64,000 nucleotides of DNA from an uncultured Bacteroides sp. (GTDB lineage Bacteria; Bacteroidota; Bacteroidia; Bacteroidales; Bacteroidaceae), in assembly GCA_937890825.1 (NCBI GenBank), contig CALADS010000043.1, positions 1 to 64,000 of the forward strand. The letters run 5' to 3'. Below are positions 43,916-51,879 of the stretch, piece after piece. Made by a program: the position numbers and the translations under genes. The notes beneath the pieces were generated by a model that was not told the origin of the DNA, did not search any database, and saw only the letters and a list, made by a program, of their open reading frames with translations. Numbering within the stretch: position 1 is the first letter of the stretch; every line of letters starts with the position of its first letter.

Positions 43916-44921
43916 TACTTTATATGTAACCACACCAGAATCCTATTTATCGAAGGATGGAATGAATGTGGTAGTTTCTGTAAATCAAGTGGAAACTTTT
44001 CGTATTCCAATCATAAATATCGAACAGATTGTGACTTTCGGTTATATGGGAGCCAGTCCTGGCTTGATGAAATTGTGTGCAGACCATCATGTATCTCTTA
44101 CTTTTTTATCTCCTAACGGGCGATTGATTGGTCATTTCCAAGGTCCAATCAAAGGCAATGTGTTATTGCGTAAGCGCCAATATGAGTTGAGCAGCGATGA
44201 AGCATTTTCTTTACATATTAGTCGTCTTTTTATTGCTGCCAAAATTCGCAATTATCGTAGTATATTGCGGAGGGCAATCCGTGATAACGGACCTAATGCA
44301 CATCTGGAAGCTATGGCTCGGTTGCTGGATCAGCGTCGCAAGCAGGTTTTGGATGCTACGAATTTCAATGTACTTCGTGGTTTAGAAGGTGATGCGGCCA
44401 ATGCTTATTTTAGTGTGTTCTCTCATTTGATTCTTCAGCAAAAAGATAGTTTTCCTTTCGTGTGTCGCAACCGACGTCCTCCGAAGGATGCTGTCAATGC
44501 TATGTTATCGTTTGTTTATACTTTGCTAGCTAATGATACAGCAGCAGCATTAGAGTCAGTAGGCTTGGATCCCTATGTGGGCTTTTTGCATACATTGCGG
44601 CCAGGTCGCTGCTCTTTGGCATTGGATGTTATGGAGGAATTTCGCGCCTATATGGGCGACAGGCTTGTCCTATCTTTAATCAATAAAGGGCAAATTCATG
44701 CGAAGGATTTTATCATTCAGGGAGAAGATAGTATAACCATGACGGATAACGGGCGGAAAACCATATTAACAGCCTGGCAAACTAGAAAGAAAGAACAGAT
44801 AATGCATCCTTATTTGAATGAGAAAGTTTCAGTAGGTTTGCTGCCTTATGTTCAAAGTCAATTGTTGACTCGCATGATTCGTGGTGATATCAGTGATTAT
44901 CCAGTTTTTTTAATTAAGTAG
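43899..44921 (+). CDS. cas1: Cas1 integrase (type I-C)
   Basis: The 340-residue protein is the metal-dependent integrase that inserts spacers at the leader end. The N-terminal beta domain has ESYLSKDGMNVVVSVN and FGYMGASPGLMKLCADH. The catalytic helical part has the Glu in RGLEGDAANAYFSVF (about 163), the His in VGFLHTLRPGRCSLALDVMEEFR (about 230) and the Asp downstream. The start overlaps the end of cas4. Cas2 follows after 12 nt. Confidence 0.97.
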   Translation: MRKLLNTLYVTTPESYLSKDGMNVVVSVNQVETFRIPIINIEQIVTFGYMGASPGLMKLCADHHVSLTFLSPNGRLIGHFQGPIKGNVLLRKRQYELSSDEAFSLHISRLFIAAKIRNYRSILRRAIRDNGPNAHLEAMARLLDQRRKQVLDATNFNVLRGLEGDAANAYFSVFSHLILQQKDSFPFVCRNRRPPKDAVNAMLSFVYTLLANDTAAALESVGLDPYVGFLHTLRPGRCSLALDVMEEFRAYMGDRLVLSLINKGQIHAKDFIIQGEDSITMTDNGRKTILTAWQTRKKEQIMHPYLNEKVSVGLLPYVQSQLLTRMIRGDISDYPVFLIK

Positions 44922-44933
44922 TATCTGTTCGTT

Positions 44934-45224
44934 ATGATGATATTGGTGACATATGATGTGGATACCACTACTCCAGAAGGCGCAAAGCGTCTTCGGAAAG
45001 TAGCTAAGGAATGTGTGAATTATGGACATCGAGTACAGAATTCTGTGTTTGAATGTGTAGTAACAGAAGTTCAGTACAAATTGCTGTATGATAAGATTCG
45101 TAAAATCATTCATCAAGAAAAGGATAGCATTCGTTTTTATTTCATGGGTAAGAATTGGGAAAGACATATTGTAACTTTAGGCAAGGATGATTCGTTGAAT
45201 GTCACATCTACTCTTATTATTTAG
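44934..45224 (+). CDS. cas2: Cas2, spacer acquisition
   Basis: The 96-residue protein is the ferredoxin-fold partner of Cas1. MILVTYDVDTTTPEGAKRLRKVAKECVNYGHRVQNSVFEC is the type I-C Cas2 N-terminus, with VTEVQYKLLYDKI and IRFYFMGKNWERH following. The second ATG (44937) is an equally good start. It is the last cas gene; the leader of the array begins right after. Confidence 0.96.
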   Translation: MMILVTYDVDTTTPEGAKRLRKVAKECVNYGHRVQNSVFECVVTEVQYKLLYDKIRKIIHQEKDSIRFYFMGKNWERHIVTLGKDDSLNVTSTLII

Positions 45225-45396
45225 TTGATGTGCGAACCTCATGCTGTACACAATATGTCAGTAGTTTCGCAAGGATTGGTAATCAATAAGATATATTTTT
45301 TTATATGCCATATGAAAGCCTTGTTGCGTTTTATTTTGTATATTCGCGAAACAAGTGTTGTAACGTGCATATATTTAATTTGTTCTAATAACAAGA
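45225..45396 (+). promoter_or_regulatory. CRISPR leader
   Basis: 172 AT-rich bases between the cas2 stop and the first repeat. A hairpin CTTGTT...AACAAG with inner GCG/CGC lies at 45320-45355. No perfect TAnnTTTG is seen; TTAATTTG near 45376 is the nearest. The position next to cas2, and the fact that the mutated repeat is at the other end, identify this as the leader. Confidence 0.75.
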
Positions 45397-48300
45397 GTCA
45401 CCCTCTACGTGAGGGTGTGGATTGAAACTATCTGATTCTGCTTTTGCTGGTAGTCAAGACTTGTCACCCTCTACGTGAGGGTGTGGATTGAAACGTAGCA
45501 TCTGCCACATGATACTGGTACATACAGTCACCCTCTACGTGAGGGTGTGGATTGAAACTCGTTATAAATTAGATATATACCTTTGCTTGGTGTCACCCTC
45601 TACGTGAGGGTGTGGATTGAAACGTGCCTTAATTCCGAAGCCTATTTGTACCCAAAAGTCACCCTCTACGTGAGGGTGTGGATTGAAACGGGTTAATTAA
45701 CATGTTTATGCGAAGCCATGCATGTCACCCTCTACGTGAGGGTGTGGATTGAAACATTGTGATAGGGTCTAAGTATCCATCCGTCTTAATCGTCACCCTC
45801 TACGTGAGGGTGTGGATTGAAACCCGCATATATGTAGAACAACTTTTCGATGTTATGGTCACCCTCTACGTGAGGGTGTGGATTGAAACAAATCGGATGG
45901 GGTATTAATGCCCGAAGAAAGATGTCACCCTCTACGTGAGGGTGTGGATTGAAACACGATTACGCATCTTTAACATAAGCCGATGTAAGTCACCCTCTAC
46001 GTGAGGGTGTGGATTGAAACTGATGCCTCTGAGGCTGTTATCGCTGGAAAAGGTGGTCACCCTCTACGTGAGGGTGTGGATTGAAACTGATGCCTCTGAG
46101 GCTGTTATCGCTGGAAAAGGTGTCACCCTCTACGTGAGGGTGTGGATTGAAACCCGCTGCTGCATCTCCTAATACGTTAAAAAATCCGTCACCCTCTACG
46201 TGAGGGTGTGGATTGAAACATGTACCATGTCGCTAAGTGTTAGTAAGAATAATGTCACCCTCTACGTGAGGGTGTGGATTGAAACACCCAACAAATCTTG
46301 CCATCCTATTCCGTCTAAGTCACCCTCTACGTGAGGGTGTGGATTGAAACTAAAGAAAGCACGAAAGATTTAGAGATAATGGAGGTCACCCTCTACGTGA
46401 GGGTGTGGATTGAAACAGTGCATTATTGTGCATCTTTGCATTATATAGTGTCACCCTCTACGTGAGGGTGTGGATTGAAACCCGTTATAAATTAAATATA
46501 TACCTTTGCTTGGCGGTCACCCTCTACGTGAGGGTGTGGATTGAAACTAGCGATAAGCCCTTAATGATACGCATTAATATGTCACCCTCTACGTGAGGGT
46601 GTGGATTGAAACGGTGGTGTTTTTATTAGTAGCTTTGCCGACGAAGTCACCCTCTACGTGAGGGTGTGGATTGAAACCCCCTGTCCGTCCACCTCCCCCA
46701 CCCAGCCGCGGGTCACCCTCTACGTGAGGGTGTGGATTGAAACAACGAACTGGATCCGCACCTGGAATGGGAAGTTGTCACCCTCTACGTGAGGGTGTGG
46801 ATTGAAACTTGCTTATTAGCATAGTAATTTTTAAAAATATCCGTCACCCTCTACGTGAGGGTGTGGATTGAAACAAATTCGGCAAGCTTAATTGGGGATG
46901 AATCCGAAGTCACCCTCTACGTGAGGGTGTGGATTGAAACATTTAATTTACCACTACCTTTCGCATCAACAGCATGTCACCCTCTACGTGAGGGTGTGGA
47001 TTGAAACTTGGAAAAGGCTGTTGTTTTCCATTTCCAAGAATTGTCACCCTCTACGTGAGGGTGTGGATTGAAACTCCGTAAATATTATACCGTGCAAATG
47101 AATTCTACGTCACCCTCTACGTGAGGGTGTGGATTGAAACACTCCCTGCGCCATCAGTGAAGCGGTAAAATTTTGTCACCCTCTACGTGAGGGTGTGGAT
47201 TGAAACAATGTACGATTAGAAGACTTCGACAACGCACAAGGTCACCCTCTACGTGAGGGTGTGGATTGAAACTACTTGTGACTCTTTATATTCACAATCA
47301 TCTATAAGTCACCCTCTACGTGAGGGTGTGGATTGAAACTGAAGACTAAGAGCAGCAAACTCAGACATATGCTGTCACCCTCTACGTGAGGGTGTGGATT
47401 GAAACAACGGTGATTACATGATTTCTCAGCAGGGGGAAGTCACCCTCTACGTGAGGGTGTGGATTGAAACAACGAAAATCTACTCTTGAAGAATACCTTC
47501 GTCGTCACCCTCTACGTGAGGGTGTGGATTGAAACAGCCGGTTGGTGCAGTGTGTCACTTCGGCATACAGTCACCCTCTACGTGAGGGTGTGGATTGAAA
47601 CCGCAGGTTTACGCCTTTTGCTCCGTCGTAATAAGGTCACCCTCTACGTGAGGGTGTGGATTGAAACAGTTACTGCTGGTGCTCAAACTATGTTGCAAGC
47701 ATGTCACCCTCTACGTGAGGGTGTGGATTGAAACTCAGGCAAGGTCAGTCTTTTCAGTTCTTCCAGCGTCACCCTCTACGTGAGGGTGTGGATTGAAACT
47801 GCAAATGTATAGTTATACATATTCGGATTTATATAGTCACCCTCTACGTGAGGGTGTGGATTGAAACATCATTAAAGGAGGTGGTAGGCATTATCATTTT
47901 TGTCACCCTCTACGTGAGGGTGTGGATTGAAACAGAATCAGATAATTGTGATAGATTGCAATTAAATGTCACCCTCTACGTGAGGGTGTGGATTGAAACA
48001 GACTATATTGTTTTCAAGAATTGGTGGAGCAGCGTCACCCTCTACGTGAGGGTGTGGATTGAAACTACTTAAATGGAATAGAATATAACCTCGACCTCAG
48101 TCACCCTCTACGTGAGGGTGTGGATTGAAACAGAACTCTCAGAAGCACTAATAAGAGCGAGTCTAGTCACCCTCTACGTGAGGGTGTGGATTGAAACAAC
48201 AACCCTAGGGCAATACGGTAAAAGAATTATAGTCACCCTCTACGTGAGGGTGTAGATTGAAACCTTTTGTTAACGGCTCCAGTAGCGAGGCTCGAAGAGG

Positions 48301-48995
48301 TCACCCTCTACGTGAGGGTGTGGATTGAAACTAAAACTGAATATATTAATAGAAATAAGCATAAAAGTCACCCTCTACGTGAGGGTGTGGATTGAAACAC
48401 CATAGACATTAAATTTGCCATAAGCGTTAATGTCACCCTCTACGTGAGGGTGTGGATTGAAACAGAATCCTCTTGACACAAGCGGAACCCAGAGTCCGGT
48501 CACCCTCTACGTGAGGGTGTGGATTGAAACCATAACTATCTATATTTAGGTGAATCAGTAAAAAGTCACCCTCTACGTGAGGGTGTGGATTGAAACTGTA
48601 AATAAAGAAAGGATAGCTAAATCAACTGAATGTCACCCTCTACGTGAGGGTGTGGATTGAAACTGTAAATAAAGAAAGGATAGCTAAATCAACTGAAGTC
48701 ACCCTCTACGTGAGGGTGTGGATTGAAACCAACAAAGTCTTGATAGTCTTTCCATAGTGTTCGTAAGTCACCCTCTACGTGAGGGTGTGGATTGAAACTT
48801 ACCGTTAATGGGATCCATGCAGGAATTATTTGTCACCCTCTACGTGAGGGTGTGGATTGAAACAGCGGCGACCACATGATGAGCCAGCACGGAAGGAGTC
48901 ACCCTCTACGTGAGGGTGTGGATTGAAACACCGCACTCGCCGGTATCCCCGCCATCACCAGTCGTCACTCTCTACGCGAGGGTGTGGATTGAAAC
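45397..48995 (+). CRISPR. type I-C CRISPR array, 55 repeats and 54 spacers
   Basis: The 32-bp repeat starts GTCACCCTCTACGTGAGG and ends GTGTGGATTGAAAC. It holds a perfect 7-bp stem CACCCTC/GAGGGTG with loop TACGT, the site for Cas5c cleavage. Counted by hand, there are 55 repeats; spacers are 32-37 nt, mostly 33-35. All repeats are identical except repeat 44 (48232, one G to A in the 3' part) and the last (48964, CACTCTC and TACGC). Spacers 10 and 11 (46021, 46088) are the same sequence, as are 49 and 50 (48597, 48664). Spacers 3 and 17 are near-identical. Direction is from the cas2 side. Confidence 0.98.
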
Positions 48996-49193
48996 CTGCT
49001 CCTAAGAATGGACAGGACGGTAAACCGGATGATGTTGTAGCTGAGTGAAGGGTGTTATCGGATTTGCATAATTATGAGACTTCATGAGTCGAATCATTTT
49101 GAACGTTTTTATAAACCTTACTAAAAGCTCTACCTGCATGCAGGTGGAGCAAATCTTTCAGATGGGAGCCCGGCTGCTTACAGTACGTTACCC
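48996..49193. other. trailer of the CRISPR array
   Basis: After the last repeat the bases read in one frame as PAPKNGQDGKPDDVVAE and a stop (48995-49047), which looks like the tail of a lost gene or a former spacer fused to one. A near-perfect 24-bp palindrome lies at 49127-49150 (GCTCTACCTGCA/TGCAGGTGGAGC). No gene is supported. Confidence 0.4.
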
Positions 49194-49626
49194 CTACTCG
49201 ATACTTTTCTGCATCTCCTCGGCCAGCGGAACATACCACTTTGTTACTTTTTCGGGCGTCGGTGTATGGGCTCTAGGGAAATGATAGACGGTGGAATAGT
49301 ATGCCTGAAACAAGGATTCGTAGTGGGTTACGGTATCGTTTTCACCAAAGAGTCCCCATACGCAGTTGCACCATTCCGGACGACAGCCTTCAAATTGGGT
49401 GACCACCAGTTCAGCAGTAGCCGCAGCTATTGCCCACCAGCAGGGCGGGCCGTTCCTTTTCGCAGTAGGCATGCATCTGCTGCAGGGCAATTTTCGGATG
49501 CAGCGGAAGGTCCGGGGCTACTACATCGGCCAGGGGTTGGAGTGCTTCGCGCAAGGTGTCGGTCAGGGCACAATGGCCGGAGGCAAAAAATCCTTGAAAG
49601 AACAGAATTTTAGATTTAGTTTTCAT
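49194..49626 (-). pseudogene. alpha/beta hydrolase, internally deleted and frameshifted
   Basis: The first part, MKTKSKILFFQGFFASGHC to LLVGNSCG, is the N-terminus of a YqiA-like alpha/beta hydrolase with the GNSCG nucleophile elbow. In the next frame a second part (VTQFEGCRPEW, VWGLFGENDTVTHYESLF, FPRAHTPTPEKVTKWYVPL) is the C-terminus with the catalytic Asp and His. Roughly 70 residues normally between them are missing at about 49420, and the frames do not match. It is therefore broken. It borders the CRISPR island. Confidence 0.7.
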
Positions 49627-49721
49627 GTCTTTTGTTTTTAAGTGAATATTCAAGGTACTTGGATTTAAATCCAGTGTAAATAATGTGATTATTAGGGAAT
49701 AATCCTAAGAAAATATTCTTT

Positions 49722-49755
49722 TTTGAGGTCAATACAAGATATTTTCTTATATTTG
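49722..49755 (+). promoter_or_regulatory. promoter of the 49812 gene
   Basis: TTTG (49722-49725), 22 nt, TATATTTG (49748-49755). Spacing is slightly long for the consensus. The TSS would lie about 50 nt before the ATG. Confidence 0.45.
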
Positions 49756-49811
49756 TGAGAAGTGTAGGTTATGTACGTCCGGGAAGTGGACGTTGAGAAT
49801 TTTAGATTCAG

Positions 49812-50540
49812 ATGATGAACAGATTTGACATTGTAATAGAGCATCAGTCGCAAGTGGAGGAATTGATCCGATACTGGGGTTTTCTGCCTTTTTTTAAGAA
49901 TACGATTCCAGGGTTTTCTATCGAAGAGATGACCCCGCCCAACTTGCTGTTTGGTGACGAATTTCTTCAGGGCCCCTGGGGATGGAAAGGACCGATTATT
50001 GCTAATTGGGAGTCGGCCTACGGTAAATTTTTCCGAGGGAAAGCCGGCTTCATCAGTTTGCATTGGCTACCTGATTTCATGAATTGGCGGCGTTCTCTCT
50101 ATCCGCTTCTCAAACAACCTAAAGATGCCAGATGCATACTAGACGTGTTGCTGGAAAACGAGTCCATGATTTCCAGAGATCTGAAGAAAGCATCCGGCTT
50201 CACCTTGAGCCGTAAACGCAACGCATTCAATCCTAATGACCCGTCCAAGCCGGTAGTGAACAAGCGGAATAGCATGGCATTCGACTCGCTTATTGCACAG
50301 TTGGAAATGGGAACACACGTCTGCATAGCCGATTTTGAATATCTGATTTCCAAAAAAGGAGAACCTTATGGCTGGGGACTGGCCCGTTACTGCACGCCTG
50401 AAGCCATGTATCCGGATTTATTTCCTCTGAAAGAGCGGGTGGAGGGACGTACGCCCAGACAGTCACGCCAACGCATAGTGCAACATGTATGTAATCAGCT
50501 GCCCGATGTAGATAAGGCTCTTATCGAAAAACTGATTTAA
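49812..50540 (+). CDS. uncharacterised protein, possibly AlkZ-related
   Basis: The 242-residue protein begins MMNRFDIVIEHQSQVEELIRYWGFLPFFKN (the second Met is an alternative start). It is rich in Trp (WGFLPFF, QGPWGWKGPIIANWE, FMNWRRSLYPLL, GWGLARYCTPE) and has a basic middle (TLSRKRNAFNPNDPSKPVV). The layout of a winged-helix-like FDSLIAQLEMGTHVCI part followed by YGWGLARY and an RQRIVQHV helix recalls proteins labelled AlkZ-related, a distant DNA-glycosylase family, but I cannot confirm this. It has its own promoter and terminator. Codon use is intermediate between the island and the core. Confidence 0.6.
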   Translation: MMNRFDIVIEHQSQVEELIRYWGFLPFFKNTIPGFSIEEMTPPNLLFGDEFLQGPWGWKGPIIANWESAYGKFFRGKAGFISLHWLPDFMNWRRSLYPLLKQPKDARCILDVLLENESMISRDLKKASGFTLSRKRNAFNPNDPSKPVVNKRNSMAFDSLIAQLEMGTHVCIADFEYLISKKGEPYGWGLARYCTPEAMYPDLFPLKERVEGRTPRQSRQRIVQHVCNQLPDVDKALIEKLI

Positions 50541-50555
50541 GCCAGAGAGGATAAA

Positions 50556-50587
50556 AAATGTGGGTTAGCGTTAACCAACCCACATTT
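50556..50587 (+). terminator. intrinsic terminator after 49812-50540
   Basis: AAATGTGGGTT pairs perfectly with AACCCACATTT, with an inner GGTTA/TAACC alternative; weak T tail (ATTTC). Confidence 0.75.
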
Positions 50588-50667
50588 ATTTCAACTATTT
50601 GGCATCCAAGGCCCTCTGTAACTGTTTCTTCATTTCATCCGCTCAGGGTTTTGCAACTTTGCCATTT

Positions 50668-51813
50668 TTACAGCACTCTTTCCAGAATGGCGCGTGCCAC
50701 GGCACCGGTCACTTCACCGTTTTCGCCGTAATGGGCTCCGCGTTCATTGAAGCGACGTTCTATTTCTTCGATGGTCTCCATGCCGATATTTTCTTCGTGC
50801 AGACGGGTAGAGAGACCTAGCGAACGGAAGAAGGCTTCGGTCTTCTCAATGGCCTGGTCAATGCGCTCGTTGGCAGTGCCGGTGTGGATGCCCCAGATGC
50901 GTTCGCCGTATTGCAGCAGTTTGCTTTCTTTGGAGCGGCGAAGCCCATGCAAGGTGCCGGGCAGCACGATGGCCAGCGTGTTGCCGTGGGTCAGACCGTG
51001 CAGGGCGGTGAGCTCATGCCCTATCATGTGGGTAGACCAGTCTTGCGATACGCCCATGGCGATAAAGCCGTTCAGCCCCATGGTAGCCGAGAGCATAAAG
51101 TCGGCCATCAGCTGGTAGTCTTGTTGATTTTCCTTGATAAGAGGAGCTATCTCAATCAGCGTCTGCAGAATGCCTTCTGCCCAGCGGTCCATCACCCGGC
51201 TCTGTCCGGCCACCGTCATATACTGTTCCATGACGTGTACAAAGGTGTCGGCCAAGCCGCAGGCCACCTGATAGGGAGGCAGGGTAAAGGTTACTTGCGG
51301 GTCGAGGATGGAGAAGACCGGATAATTAGAGTAGAAAGCATACTTCTCTTTCGTTTCGTGACGGGAAATCACAGCCCCGTCGTTCATTTCCGAACCGGTG
51401 GCAGGCAGGGTAAGTACTGTGGCCAGGGGTACGGTGTGATGTACAGGCTGTCCGGCTTTCACCAACTCCCAGGCATCGCCCTCGTACAGCAGTCCGGCCG
51501 AAATCAGTTTGGTGCCGTCAATCACCGAACCACCCCCTACAGCCAGCAGGTAATCCACCTTTTCTTCCTTGCCCAAGGCAATGGCTCGGCGCAATGTTTC
51601 GATGGCAGGATTAGGCTCGATGCCCCAGAACTCTACGGTATAGTGGTGCTTCAGCGCATCTTTCACTTGCTGATACACGCCGTTTCTCTTCACACTTCCG
51701 CCGCCAAAGGTAATCATAATGCGCTTGTCGGCAGGAATCTCTTTCGATAACTGAGCAATCATCCCTTTACCGAGGATGAGCTTCACAGGATTCTGAAATA
51801 TAAAATTATTCAT
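50668..51813 (-). CDS. yqhD: iron-containing alcohol dehydrogenase, YqhD-like
   Basis: The 381-residue enzyme is an NADPH-dependent aldehyde/alcohol oxidoreductase. Start MNNFIFQNPVKLILGKG matches E. coli YqhD. ITFGGGSVKRNGVY and LLAVGGGSVIDGTKLI bind the cofactor, LPATGSEMNDGAVIS is conserved, and metal ligands lie in GLADTFVHVMEQY and QDWSTHMIGHELTALHGLTHG. The frame is open 18 codons further upstream, but that part does not match the family. Likely role is removal of toxic aldehydes. It is 66 nt downstream of the big helicase gene on the same strand. Confidence 0.9.
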   Translation of the reverse strand: MNNFIFQNPVKLILGKGMIAQLSKEIPADKRIMITFGGGSVKRNGVYQQVKDALKHHYTVEFWGIEPNPAIETLRRAIALGKEEKVDYLLAVGGGSVIDGTKLISAGLLYEGDAWELVKAGQPVHHTVPLATVLTLPATGSEMNDGAVISRHETKEKYAFYSNYPVFSILDPQVTFTLPPYQVACGLADTFVHVMEQYMTVAGQSRVMDRWAEGILQTLIEIAPLIKENQQDYQLMADFMLSATMGLNGFIAMGVSQDWSTHMIGHELTALHGLTHGNTLAIVLPGTLHGLRRSKESKLLQYGERIWGIHTGTANERIDQAIEKTEAFFRSLGLSTRLHEENIGMETIEEIERRFNERGAHYGENGEVTGAVARAILERVL

Positions 51814-51879
51814 CATGGTATACTTTAAATGATACGATATGTCAGGCTCCATTCCTGTTGCCCGCACAAAGTTACAAAT

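Noticed and set aside
47486..48072. Two ORFs with repeated VTLYVRVWIET motif
   Set aside because: They are translations through CRISPR repeats and spacers; the repeated motif is the repeat itself.
50588..50667. Minus-strand frame ADEMKKQLQRALDAK-stop after the yqhD-like gene
   Set aside because: It is only about 15 codons long, preceded by a stop, and may be chance; not enough to call a gene remnant.
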